A stretch of DNA of 64,000 nt from Thalassobacillus sp. CUG 92003 (lineage in GTDB: Bacteria > Bacillota > Bacilli > Bacillales > Halobacillaceae): assembly GCF_013618635.1 (NCBI RefSeq), contig NZ_JABLSJ010000003.1, positions 362,835 through 426,834 on the forward strand, written 5' to 3'. Positions 26,612-35,030 of the stretch are shown one piece after another (position 1 is the first letter of the stretch; each line of letters begins with the position of its first letter). The notes under the pieces are model-generated. The model had not been told where the DNA came from. It ran no database searches and saw only the letters and a list, made by a program, of their open reading frames with translations. A program made the position numbers and the translations under genes.

Positions 26612-28081
26612 CTATGAATTAACGGCTTGTTGTAATGTTTCTATATAGTTTAAAGCAGAAGATTCTTTGACGCGTTTCCCGTGATCTATCTCCCACACTT
26701 TCGTTGCAAAGTAGTTCACTATATTCAGATCATGGGTCACCATAATAATGGTAGTCCCTTTAGCCCTCAACTGTTCGAGCTGTTCTAAAATTGCAAATGT
26801 GTTTTTCGCATCTTGCCCGAAGGTAGGTTCATCCAAAAGGATAATGGGCTGTTCTTTCACAATCGAAGCAGCGACACTCAACCTTCGCTTTTGCCCCATG
26901 GATAGCTGATAAGGGTGGGTGTGTTTATGCTCCTCCAGATGATAAATGGTCATCATCTGGTTGACGCGCTGGGAAATAGCCTCCTGGTCCCATTTCGCTA
27001 AATGAAGGCTGAATGCGATTTCCTCATAAACTGAATTCGTAACAAATTGATATTCAGGGTTTTGAAAGACAAAGCTGACATACGCAGCCATATGTTTGAT
27101 CCGCTTATAATCTTGTCCAAGAATGTGATAAGTGCCCCTGGTCTTTATCAGATTCATCATGGCGAGAAGCAGCGTACTTTTCCCGCCCCCGTTTTTGCCA
27201 AGTACCGTTACCCACTCCCCTGGGTATGCACGAGCCTCTTCCACATGGAGAGCTGTAACTTTTCCTCTAAAAGCTGAAAAATCGGATAAGTGAACAGCCG
27301 GTTTCACGTGAGCTGTATTTATCGGCGATGGCATCTGTCTGTCATTCTCCTGCATGTAATCCTCCCAAACGCCTGGATACCAAATTCCCTGTTCGACAAG
27401 CACGTGGCTATGTTGATCAAACACCGTCTGTTTTGGCCCATCAGCAATGATTGTCCCATTTTCATCGAGAAGGATGACCCGATCGACAAAATCGACCACC
27501 TGCCCAATTTTATGTTCGACGATCACTACAGTCTTTTCTTCTCCTACACTCTTGATCGTGTCCCAAACCAGCTTAGTACCTTCCGGATCCAGCATGGCTG
27601 TCGGCTCATCTAAACATAACACCTCGGGTTCCAGAGCGAGTACCGAGGCAATGGCCAGCCGCTGCTTCATCCCCCCGGATAACGTCTGGATTTTCGTATG
27701 AGTATCAGCAAATTCCAATCCAACTTGCTCGAGATAATGGTTGATATAAAGCTTCATTTTTTCCCGGGGAATTTGAAGATTTTCTAATACAAATGCGATC
27801 TCCTCATCTACGTAAGGCATACAAAATTGGGAATCCGGATCTTGAAATAAAACCCCCCAGGATTCTGGAATAGTGAGTGCATCAGCTTTCATTGGTACTT
27901 CCACCGCATGAGGTATGAGCCCCGTCAATACGTGTAATAGTGTCGATTTACCCGAACCGGATGGTCCAAGTATCAATACTTTCTCTCCCTTATCAAAAGA
28001 AAGGGAGAAGTCCTCGAACAATAAAGATTCCGCTCCGGGAAACTTTAACCGCATATTTGTCATACTAGCGATTGTTGTCAT
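26612..28081 (-). CDS. ykoD: ECF transporter ATPase with two ABC domains, YkoD-like
   Basis: A 489-residue fusion of two ABC ATPase domains. The first has [17 protein letters not shown] and LCLDEPTAMLD. The second, from about residue 265, has GKNGGGKST, LSMGQKRR (signature with Met for the usual Gly) and ILLDEPTFGQD. Fusion of both ATPases is the arrangement seen in YkoD/ThiY-type ECF systems, where other ECF systems use separate EcfA1 and EcfA2. It lies between the S-component and T-component genes in the TPP-riboswitch operon. Confidence 0.92.
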   Translation of the reverse strand: MTTIASMTNMRLKFPGAESLLFEDFSLSFDKGEKVLILGPSGSGKSTLLHVLTGLIPHAVEVPMKADALTIPESWGVLFQDPDSQFCMPYVDEEIAFVLENLQIPREKMKLYINHYLEQVGLEFADTHTKIQTLSGGMKQRLAIASVLALEPEVLCLDEPTAMLDPEGTKLVWDTIKSVGEEKTVVIVEHKIGQVVDFVDRVILLDENGTIIADGPKQTVFDQHSHVLVEQGIWYPGVWEDYMQENDRQMPSPINTAHVKPAVHLSDFSAFRGKVTALHVEEARAYPGEWVTVLGKNGGGKSTLLLAMMNLIKTRGTYHILGQDYKRIKHMAAYVSFVFQNPEYQFVTNSVYEEIAFSLHLAKWDQEAISQRVNQMMTIYHLEEHKHTHPYQLSMGQKRRLSVAASIVKEQPIILLDEPTFGQDAKNTFAILEQLEQLRAKGTTIIMVTHDLNIVNYFATKVWEIDHGKRVKESSALNYIETLQQAVNS

Positions 28082-28094
28082 CTAATCCCCCCTG

Positions 28095-28685
28095 TTAGCC
28101 TAAAGCCTGATAATCTTCTTTAGCAGCTGGTCGAACCAGGTTCGTAACCCCTGTCTTTTCTAATGATTGAACAAGGAGATGAGAAAAAACACCTGAAATC
28201 AGAACCGCTCCGGCTATTCTTGTGCCACATAAAACCAGCATATTCCAAAGTGCCAAGTCCCCGATGTAGCCGTAATAAAAATCAATTCCGAGAGAAGCGA
28301 ACGCAGCTGCAATACCTGCTAAAGATGCAATTAACATGTCATAACGCTTATAACGGAACGCTGCGAAAATTAATTCAGCGGCAAGTCCCTGACCAAGTCC
28401 GAAGATAAGAGTAGCGACTCCCCACTCCCCTCCAAAAATAAATTCACCCTGGGCAGCAGCAACCTCTGCCAATAGAGCGACGCCAGGTTTTCGTATGACC
28501 AAATAAGCAACGACCGCCGCTATAAACCACATACCATAAAGCAGCTGCTCCAGATGAAGTCCCAATGTAGCAACCACTCCATATAGCGGTCCCCACAATT
28601 TATAAATAACCCCAAATATCAGTGCGATAATGATGGTTACTAAAATATCTGACAGCTTTAACCCTTTTCCCATATTTTTCTCCAT
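28095..28685 (-). CDS. ykoE: ECF transporter substrate-binding (S) component, YkoE-like
   Basis: A 196-residue membrane protein with about five hydrophobic segments, such as ILVTIIIALIFGVIYKLWGP and LYGMWFIAAVVAYLVIRKPG. It includes the YkoE-family core GVALLAEVAAAQGEFIFGG and WGVATLIFGLGQGLAAELIF. The S component binds the vitamin precursor; the family and the operon indicate a thiamin pyrimidine (HMP or a related breakdown product). It is 60 bases downstream of tenA. Confidence 0.9.
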   Translation of the reverse strand: MEKNMGKGLKLSDILVTIIIALIFGVIYKLWGPLYGVVATLGLHLEQLLYGMWFIAAVVAYLVIRKPGVALLAEVAAAQGEFIFGGEWGVATLIFGLGQGLAAELIFAAFRYKRYDMLIASLAGIAAAFASLGIDFYYGYIGDLALWNMLVLCGTRIAGAVLISGVFSHLLVQSLEKTGVTNLVRPAAKEDYQALG

Positions 28686-28743
28686 CTCCCTTGCTTAGTG
28701 AATGTAAATGAATATTTATTTAGGTTCATGTCAGCCAAACCTT

Positions 28744-29433
28744 TCAGTTGTTCAGTAGATCCGAATTGTCCAGCCACATTTTCTTGTGGTAAGCCATGTC
28801 CCAGAATAAATATTCTAGTTTACTCGTATGAAGGAAGATTTCTTCTAAGTGAGCTTTTTCTCGTTCTGGCTTATCATCCGCAAGTTCGTTCATCAGGTTT
28901 TTCGTTACTTCCGCAAGCTCCGTAAATTCGTCCGAAGCGTATGTCTTTATCCATTCACCATAGAATTCATGGTCACTGGCCCCCTCATTTTCGTTCAGTG
29001 CCTGCCCGATAACATTGTAGCTCCACGTACAGGCAAGCACGCATGCTGCCACCTCAGCCTCCGATCCTTGATGGGCCTTGTTCAGCATGTAGCTCGTATA
29101 AGCTAGAAGTGTAGAAGAAGGTACGGTGTTTTCTAATTCTTCCTTGCTTATTCCAAGTTTTTCAGCATAGTTTCGATGCAGCTCCATTTCTTCGTTCAGG
29201 GTAGAATGCAGTAAATCAGCGAACATTGTCATAGTATCTAAACGAGTTGCCTTCACGCTTCCTAACGCAAATACCCGGCAATAGTCTATTAAATATAAGT
29301 AATCCTGCTCCATAAAAAACTTGAATTTTTCAAGCTCTAAACTCCCATCTCCAATGCCCTTTACAAAAGGGTGTTCGAGATAGGCATCCCATATCGGTTT
29401 AGCCTGATTATAAAGACGATCGGTAAACATCAT
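28744..29433 (-). CDS. tenA: Aminopyrimidine aminohydrolase TenA (thiaminase II)
   Basis: A 229-residue all-helical protein of normal TenA length. The expected catalytic residues are present: Asp44 (MEQDYLYL), Cys135 (VLACTWSYNVIGQ) and a C-terminal glutamate (SKLEYLFWDMAY). TenA hydrolyses 4-amino-5-aminomethyl-2-methylpyrimidine to HMP during salvage of thiamin breakdown products. Its ATG overlaps the ylmB stop by four bases, so the two salvage steps are translationally coupled. Confidence 0.93.
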   Translation of the reverse strand: MMFTDRLYNQAKPIWDAYLEHPFVKGIGDGSLELEKFKFFMEQDYLYLIDYCRVFALGSVKATRLDTMTMFADLLHSTLNEEMELHRNYAEKLGISKEELENTVPSSTLLAYTSYMLNKAHQGSEAEVAACVLACTWSYNVIGQALNENEGASDHEFYGEWIKTYASDEFTELAEVTKNLMNELADDKPEREKAHLEEIFLHTSKLEYLFWDMAYHKKMWLDNSDLLNN

Positions 29434-30719
29434 ATATCATCCTTTCGCTCAGAATGTTGAAACCAGTTATATAAAAAAGTGACCATTGTTTTGGTGAAGC
29501 GTAGAAGCTGATTCCGGTTCAGCGACTCATTAATAGCATGTGCCTGGTCCAAGGCGCCCGGGCCATACAGGACAGTAGGAATGCCGGCCTCCGCTAACCA
29601 TCCCCCATCTGTAACAGTAGGAGACATAGAATAGTCAACTGGAGTTTGGTGAATACATTGATGTGCGTTTGTCAGCATCTCAACCCCGACATGACTGGTG
29701 TCCACTGTGAATGCAGGGAATATTTCACCTTGGTCTTCTATCATGGACTTACCTCCCCATGAAAATTGAGGTGGATGATCTCTTAACCAGGGGTCTGCCT
29801 TTGCGGCATGATTAATGTGCGCTTCTATCTCACTGATTACTTCTTCATGGTGTTCTTCCGGATAGTAATGTACAGTGATCCATAACGAGCAGCGATCGGC
29901 AATGAAAGCCGCATGACGGCCGCCTTCAATTACAGCCGGATTGATTGTATTGGAACCGGAAGGAAAGCCAGGACTCGATTTCGTGACCGCCCAATACCGC
30001 TCCAATTCTTGCAACGCAGTAATGATTTTTATCATTTTCTCTATCGCACTCGCTCCATGCACACCACCGCCAGCATGGATGATCGACCGCCTTTGGGCAT
30101 CATGAAGTGTTTCTGCGCTTTCGATTATAATCCAGCCAGTGACTACACCGCCCTGGCCCTGGATATGACAGTCACTTGTATCGACTACTAACGCCAAATC
30201 AGCATGATATCCTCTTTCACAGCAAGACTTAGCCCCTGCTTCACCAACCTCCTCCCCAACAACGGATTGGAAATAGAGATTTCCTCTAGGTTCTACACCA
30301 GCTTCATGCAACACCTGCAATGCAAAGAGAGCCCCAGCCATGCCTCCTTTCATATCTGCTACCCCGCGCCCGAATACGTTGTCCTTCGTTATCGTACATA
30401 CGAATGGATCATAATCCCATCGCTCATTTTCCTCGATGGCTGCTACATCGAGATGGCCATTAATGATCAGACTCTTCGCTTGTTCCTCGTCTTCTCCCCG
30501 TTTAGTACCTACAACTACAGGATCACCGGGATACAGATCCCAGGAGTCGATTGAAAAGCCCATACCTTTCAATCTATCGGCCATGTACTCTTGAGCATTC
30601 GCCGCATTTCTGGCGGGCGGACTCAAAGTTGGATAGGATACCAAATCGAACAATAGGGTCAAAATTTCTCCTTCTCTTTCTTCCACTTCATTACATAACC
30701 GATGTAACTTGTTATCCAT
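29430..30719 (-). CDS. ylmB: M20-family deformylase YlmB (N-formyl-aminopyrimidine deacylase, thiamin salvage)
   Basis: A 429-residue M20/ArgE-like metallohydrolase. Metal-site motifs are INGHLDVAAI, RGVADMKGGMAGAL (bridging Asp), VVGEEVGEAGA (catalytic Glu-Glu) and the dimerisation insert in the middle. In thiamin salvage YlmB removes the formyl group from N-formyl-4-amino-5-aminomethyl-2-methylpyrimidine, giving the TenA substrate. The adjoining tenA gene and upstream TPP riboswitches support this over a generic peptidase or ArgE. It is the first gene of the operon, with a CTTTC-AGGAGG-type ribosome binding site just downstream of the proximal terminator. Confidence 0.88.
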   Translation of the reverse strand: MDNKLHRLCNEVEEREGEILTLLFDLVSYPTLSPPARNAANAQEYMADRLKGMGFSIDSWDLYPGDPVVVGTKRGEDEEQAKSLIINGHLDVAAIEENERWDYDPFVCTITKDNVFGRGVADMKGGMAGALFALQVLHEAGVEPRGNLYFQSVVGEEVGEAGAKSCCERGYHADLALVVDTSDCHIQGQGGVVTGWIIIESAETLHDAQRRSIIHAGGGVHGASAIEKMIKIITALQELERYWAVTKSSPGFPSGSNTINPAVIEGGRHAAFIADRCSLWITVHYYPEEHHEEVISEIEAHINHAAKADPWLRDHPPQFSWGGKSMIEDQGEIFPAFTVDTSHVGVEMLTNAHQCIHQTPVDYSMSPTVTDGGWLAEAGIPTVLYGPGALDQAHAINESLNRNQLLRFTKTMVTFLYNWFQHSERKDDI

Positions 30720-30732
30720 AATCCTTCCTCCT

Positions 30733-30775
30733 TTCTAAAATAAAATAGCCCGCCCCTTCACGCGAAGGAGCGAGC
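30733..30775 (-). terminator. Intrinsic terminator of the proximal TPP riboswitch
   Basis: GCTCGCTCCTTC pairs with GAAGGGGCGGGC in a 12-bp stem with a GCGT loop, followed on the reverse strand by TATTTTATTTTAG. It lies between the proximal TPP aptamer and ylmB, so it is the expression platform that stops transcription when TPP is bound. Confidence 0.85.
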
Positions 30776-30816
30776 TCATACCTTGGAATATAGATAATAG
30801 AAAAAAATTCCACTCG

Positions 30817-30908
30817 CTTCACTTCCCTCCGCTAGTATGATCTAGATCAGGTTATAAGGGTCAAAGCTCCAAGCTTCTCTCAGCCATTTCATGGCTCCCC
30901 CAGTGAAG
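30817..30908 (-). ncRNA. TPP riboswitch (proximal copy)
   Basis: On the reverse strand the thi-box is complete: P1 arms CTTCACT and AGTGAAG, GGGGGAGCC, GGCTGAGA and the ACCCTTATAACCTGATCTA block. It ends in GCGGAGGGAAGTG. The terminator at 30733-30775 follows. It should switch off ylmB-tenA-ykoEDC when thiamin pyrophosphate is plentiful. Confidence 0.95.
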
Positions 30909-30983
30909 GATCCTTATTAAGTTGTAATTAAACATAGTGAACGGGTAATAGATAACGCAGTCTCATAGTAGCACTCTTTAGAC

Positions 30984-31022
30984 ATAAAAAATGTCACTTT
31001 CCAGAAAAGAAAAGTGACATGT
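30984..31022 (-). terminator. Intrinsic terminator of the distal TPP riboswitch
   Basis: ATGTCACTTT pairs with AAAGTGACAT (31011-31020 with 30991-31000), followed on the reverse strand by TTTTTATGTC. It lies about 40 bases after the distal aptamer and before the proximal one. Confidence 0.8.
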
Positions 31023-31061
31023 CTATTACTAGCAAGATAAAATATAATTCATTTATGCACT

Positions 31062-31158
31062 TTCACTTTCCTCTTCTGGTTTTTTAGCCAGGACAGGTCC
31101 AAAGAGTTCCAAAGTTATACTTTGATCTCAGCCTTAAAACAAAGGCTCCCCTAGTGAA
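31062..31158 (-). ncRNA. TPP riboswitch (distal copy, tandem with the proximal one)
   Basis: A second thi-box on the reverse strand. It shows P1 arms TTCACT and AGTGAA, then TAGGGGAGCC, GGCTGAGATC, GGACCTGTCCTGGC and CCAG-AAGAGGAAAGTG. It is a more divergent version of the aptamer than the proximal copy, but all conserved blocks are recognisable. With its own terminator at 30984-31022 it forms a complete switch upstream of another complete switch. Confidence 0.85.
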
Positions 31159-31462
31159 TTCTCCTATTAAGTTTTGTAATGATTTAATTAATACCATACA
31201 TCATATTTATTCAATCGTCTATACTGTTGTTTCACTTTTTTTCAATTTTTGGGTTGCCCCGACGAAACTACTTTAGGTGGCTATTGAGGTCTGTCATTTC
31301 AGCAATCCGGACGTTTCAAACAATTAATAGAAAGACCCCCATGGTAACAAATGACTCAAGTCTCCCGGCGTTCTTTATATATAACTACGGCAAGTCTAGG
31401 CTTTACCCAACAAGATAAACTTTGGCATATATTCATTTAAATCGGTTTCTGAAAAAACTTCA

Positions 31463-31491
31463 TTGCTAACCATGAAGAAATAGTGTATAGT
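31463..31491 (+). promoter_or_regulatory. Candidate sigma-A promoter of a small RNA
   Basis: TTGCTA (31463-31468), a 17-base spacer and TATAGT (31486-31491) form a good vegetative promoter. Transcription would start near 31498 and end about 115 bases later at a strong terminator, with no open reading frame in between. Confidence 0.5.
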
Positions 31492-31497
31492 TTAAGG

Positions 31498-31615
31498 GCG
31501 ATGAGCTATTTGTATAAGACGAAGTACAAGCTTAAATGCTAAACGACGAATGTGGTCGTCGGTACATTCGCGACAAAAATCGAAAGCCTTCCTTTTTATA
31601 GGGAAGGCTTTTTTG
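31498..31615 (+). ncRNA. Candidate small RNA with terminator
   Basis: A transcript of about 115 nt is predicted between the promoter at 31463-31491 and a strong terminator (AAGCCTTCC/GGGAAGGCTT then TTTTTT, 31584-31615). Inside, CGAATGT and ACATTCG pair around a GGTCGTCGGT loop, and ACGAC/GTCGT can pair instead, giving two exclusive folds. No forward gene follows within 1.1 kb, so it is not a simple leader. I do not recognise a known RNA family. Confidence 0.45.
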
Positions 31616-31662
31616 CATACTAGCGAATATGCATCAATTTATGAAAGAGCTCCCTCCTTTTT

Positions 31663-32487
31663 CTAAGGAAGAAAATATTTGCTTAACGCTTGTTGCAGGG
31701 TAGCTAAGGTTTCGGTCTGTTGATTGAATGCAAGCCCGGTGTCCAGTACCTCTCGTACGATTTCCTTTCTTAAACCCGTAATGACAGCTTTGCAGCCCAT
31801 CATATTTAAACCATCGATACTCTTCTTTAAATCAACGATAGATTCTCGTTCCATCTTTGCAACTCCAGATAAATCCACAATCAAAGTGGCTATGCCTAAC
31901 TCCGAAACCTTCGTTAACACTTTATCTTGAATAATATCTACACGATCAGGGTCCATTGTACCGATGAGAGGAAGGACGGAGATGGACTCATTAATGGGAA
32001 TAATGGGTACAGAAAGATTCTCAACCAACTGCTGCTGAGTCTGAATTAACGCATCCTTATAGGTGGAATAACGAATGAAAAAGGTATTTAAAAAGTCATC
32101 GACCCGATTGTTAATTTCAGTTTCCAACTGGAAAAAATCCTCTATTTCGTTATTATCGTTCCCCTTATAATATTTTTCAATAAATAACCACAACGTTCTA
32201 CGTATAGAATGGACCCATTCTAATTTGAATGATAGATCAATGGCATGCGTGGCCCAGGCTATCCCTTCTTGTTCAGCGAATTGCTTCAAATGCTCATCTT
32301 CCCCATTAATGATATACATGACTAAGGTATGCGCATTGTTAACAAGATCGATATTCCCTACTCGCATAATTTCATCAATCTTATCTTGAACATTCACCGC
32401 TTCCGATAAAAGCGTTTGTTCAAAGGCCTTACTATTTTCCATATAAAATTCTTTAAATTGCTTGGAGTACCCAGAAGACTGTGCCAT
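31663..32487 (-). CDS. RsbR-like STAS-domain protein (stressosome component)
   Basis: A 274-residue protein. The N-terminal half (about 1-150) is helical and matches the non-heme-globin-like sensor of RsbR paralogues. The C-terminal half (about 160-270) is a STAS domain (SVLPLIGTMDPDRVDIIQDK, LIVDLSGVAKMERESIVDLK, GCKAVITGLRKEI). RsbR proteins build stressosomes with RsbS and RsbT and control sigma-B. In the segment after DLSGV, the usual threonine-containing VDT seems replaced by MER, so one phosphorylation site may be missing (from memory of the family, not an alignment). No rsbS or rsbT is nearby. Confidence 0.85.
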   Translation of the reverse strand: MAQSSGYSKQFKEFYMENSKAFEQTLLSEAVNVQDKIDEIMRVGNIDLVNNAHTLVMYIINGEDEHLKQFAEQEGIAWATHAIDLSFKLEWVHSIRRTLWLFIEKYYKGNDNNEIEDFFQLETEINNRVDDFLNTFFIRYSTYKDALIQTQQQLVENLSVPIIPINESISVLPLIGTMDPDRVDIIQDKVLTKVSELGIATLIVDLSGVAKMERESIVDLKKSIDGLNMMGCKAVITGLRKEIVREVLDTGLAFNQQTETLATLQQALSKYFLP

Positions 32488-32748
32488 AGACTGGCCCCTT
32501 TCTCTACTTTATAAAACCTATTATTTCATAGATGTCAGAAACAATGAAGGGGCTCTAACGAGGGTATGTGTTAGAAAAACATTTAATGGGTAAGTTCTTC
32601 ATAGGCTCAGTAGTTACCTTTCGATGATACAGATAAAGTAAAAATCAATTGAAAATAATTAATATGAACCTCCCTTATCATTAGCATTCGATTTATTAGA
32701 AGTTTATATACAACGGTCATTCTTATGTAAGGAAGAAGGATAATAAAC

Positions 32749-33225
32749 ATGCTGCAGTTAATAATTGATCATATTCCTTCAAGCTCACTCCATGCACTAG
32801 CGGGAGCCTTAATAATAGATATCTTCTTTGGTAATAAATATTCTATAAAAAGACGCTTATTAATTATCCTTTTAGGCAGTATAGTGGTGTTTACATTAGA
32901 CATTCCCAAACTATTTGGATTTATATTTACTCATTCGCTCTTTTTTGTCCCCTTTATTGGTGCAGGAGTTGCTTTGTTAACGGGAAAAATAATGACAGAA
33001 CCTTTTATTAAGCAATGGATCGGAATTATGTGCACGTTATTGATGGGCGGGATCCTGATAGATTTTCTTGGAAATGGTGCACATCTATTCTATCCTATTG
33101 CCGAAAGAAATTTCTCATACTCCCTTGTAACAGGAGAGTTTTGGCTGATATTAGTTTTGGGTTTTATCATTGGCATACGGCTCCTTTATTCCCATAAACA
33201 TGAAATAATTAGGGCTTATCACTAA
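32749..33225 (+). CDS. Small polytopic membrane protein of unknown function
   Basis: A 158-residue protein with about five hydrophobic segments and short loops. It begins SSSLHALAGALIIDIFFG and contains a conserved-looking IVVFTLDIPKLFGFIFTHSL. A GGAAGAAGG ribosome binding site precedes the ATG. The histidine and aspartate positions recall YdjM-type membrane proteins, but the similarity is weak. It stands alone and is followed by a 10-bp hairpin (33211-33238) overlapping its stop codon. Confidence 0.6.
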   Translation: MLQLIIDHIPSSSLHALAGALIIDIFFGNKYSIKRRLLIILLGSIVVFTLDIPKLFGFIFTHSLFFVPFIGAGVALLTGKIMTEPFIKQWIGIMCTLLMGGILIDFLGNGAHLFYPIAERNFSYSLVTGEFWLILVLGFIIGIRLLYSHKHEIIRAYH

Positions 33226-33238
33226 CGAGATAAGCCCT
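33211..33238 (+). terminator. Hairpin overlapping the end of the membrane protein gene
   Basis: AGGGCTTATC pairs perfectly with GATAAGCCCT around an eight-base loop. There is no T-run, so termination is probable but not certain. Confidence 0.5.
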
Positions 33239-33414
33239 AACCACAGAGGTAGAGTCATCAATTTTAAAAACGGCTGCCACATGAGAACCGTCTATTTTTT
33301 TAAAAATGGATAGTTTACTCATCTCCAATAAACTAGCATTTCAAGTTGATCAACCGGGGCAAGTCTGGGTTACCCCTTAACCACCCTCCTGTACTCCTGG
33401 CCTTTCTTCCATGC

Positions 33415-33450
33415 AAAAAACTCCTTGGAACAGAAACGTTTCACAAGGAG
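33415..33450 (-). terminator. Terminator of the stop-interrupted membrane protein gene
   Basis: CTCCTTG pairs with CAAGGAG around a palindromic loop (GAAACGTTTC), followed on the reverse strand by TTTTTTG. It lies 12 bases after the stop codon of the leftward pseudogene. Confidence 0.65.
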
Positions 33451-33461
33451 CTTAAATCTCA

Positions 33462-33734
33462 TTAAATTATAGTATTTTCATTAAGAGGGCCCTCATCATT
33501 ATTGTTTTCTTTCAATGTTAAACTTCCCACTAACACACATGGTGCTGGTAGAAGAATACTCCACCACATGTTGGCTTGAAAGAAAAAGTGGAAAAAGAAA
33601 AAACCTATGATTCCAGTTAGTATATAAAGGTATGCTGTTTACTTACTAAATGACTTATACTTTGCACCAGACATGCCTCCAGCTACTCCTCCTACAATCA
33701 AAGAGAGTTCAAATCGTTGAGTTGCTGCATCCAT
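33462..33734 (-). pseudogene. Small membrane protein gene with an in-frame stop
   Basis: A 91-codon leftward frame starts with MDAATQRFELSLIVGGVAGG and ends LKENNNDEGPLNENTII. After the stop it resumes in the same frame as a hydrophobic segment (AYLYILTGIIGFFFFHFFFQ, then WWSILLPAPCVLVGSL). The only interruption is a TAA at 33639-33641. A terminator follows, so this was a real gene that lost one codon very recently, or the base call is wrong. Family not recognised. Confidence 0.55.
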
Positions 33735-33794
33735 TCTACACTCGAAGATACCGCCTAACTTAGAATACCTTAACGATACCCGGCTTCACCTGAA

Positions 33795-35030
33795 TTACAT
33801 TAGACTCTGAAACCAGAATCCAAGTCCTGTGCCAATGTAGTTTCCAATTATATACCCCAGTGTACCAACAAGAAGAATGGGCACAATCAGTTTATGCCAA
33901 CCCTTTGCAATCGCCATTGCTGCAGCTGTTGTGGGACCTCCCAGGTTTGCGTTACTTGCAAGAAGGGCTTCTTCTAAATTAAATTTAAATAGTTTACCTA
34001 ATACCAGAGAGAATAGCACATTCATCAGAACAATAATTAAAACAAAAACTAATAATAAAGGTGATGTTGTTACTACGATTGCGATAGAAGCTGGTACCCC
34101 GATGACTACAAAGAATAGATAAATCAAGAACGTTCCAATCTCCTGTGTACCTTTGATACTTTCGAATTGTCTGGGGAACAATGAAACTACTAGCACTGTA
34201 AGGGTCGTAAGCATCAGATAACGATCGCCAATGATACCACCCAACACCTGATAAATGATGTTTACACCCTCATCACCAGGAAGGATGTCTGCAAAAAAAT
34301 CTGCGAGATTAAAGGATACTGTAACAAGGGCGAATGCACTCGCCACACTGATAGCAATATCTTTTAATGATATTTCTTTTCCTTTCCAGAAAGAAGCTGC
34401 CTGCGTTTCACTCTCATCTCCAGTAAAGCCCGCATCTACCTCATCAATATGAGGTGTTTTGAATTTGTCACGGAAAAATGAAAATGACGGAATGGCCATC
34501 AAAACAAAGAAGAAGGTAGCCATCATCATATTGTCGGCAACCACTGTAGCCGAAACAAGATCACTTGGTGTTTGGAATTTTGCGGCCATTGCTGCAAAGT
34601 TCACGCCACCTCCCGTATAGGACCCTGCCATCATGCCACCAATTTTATCCAGATGGGGAATCACATCTTTTAAGAGCATAAATGAGATAATGGTACCAGT
34701 AACCGTACCGATTGAGCTTAACAGGAAAATAGTCAGCATACGTCCGCTTTCCTGCCAAACCTTCTTAATATTCGCCTGAAATAAGAGTAACGGAATCGCC
34801 AACGGTACAACATAATTCCATACAGCATCATACACACTAGACTCAAGCGGTATAACATTTAAATTGGCTAATACCATAGCACCGATTAATGCAATAATTG
34901 CTCCGGAAATTTTAGATGCCCATTTGTACTTTTGCTCCAAATAAATACTGATTGCTGCCCACCCTGTCAGAAACGACCAGAGCGCCCACGTATTGTCTGA
35001 CGATATTAAAGTGTTATCCAATTTATTCAC
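33795..35030 (-). CDS. DUF819-family membrane protein (YjcL-like)
   Basis: A 411-residue protein with about ten or eleven hydrophobic helices. It carries the DUF819 hallmarks: VPLAIPLLLFQANIKKVWQE, then GGMMAGSYTGGGVNFAAMAA with the glycine-rich re-entrant-looking segment, and a matching SNANLGGPTTAAAMAIAKGW repeat in the second half. The inverted-repeat pattern of the two halves suggests a transporter. The substrate is unknown; relatives often lie near peptide or amino-acid genes, but here it is isolated. Confidence 0.85.
   Translation of the reverse strand: MNKLDNTLISSDNTWALWSFLTGWAAISIYLEQKYKWASKISGAIIALIGAMVLANLNVIPLESSVYDAVWNYVVPLAIPLLLFQANIKKVWQESGRMLTIFLLSSIGTVTGTIISFMLLKDVIPHLDKIGGMMAGSYTGGGVNFAAMAAKFQTPSDLVSATVVADNMMMATFFFVLMAIPSFSFFRDKFKTPHIDEVDAGFTGDESETQAASFWKGKEISLKDIAISVASAFALVTVSFNLADFFADILPGDEGVNIIYQVLGGIIGDRYLMLTTLTVLVVSLFPRQFESIKGTQEIGTFLIYLFFVVIGVPASIAIVVTTSPLLLVFVLIIVLMNVLFSLVLGKLFKFNLEEALLASNANLGGPTTAAAMAIAKGWHKLIVPILLVGTLGYIIGNYIGTGLGFWFQSLM

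Noticed and set aside
33436..33444. GAAACGTTTC as a possible cre site
   Set aside because: It is two bases too short for the cre consensus and forms the loop of a terminator hairpin.
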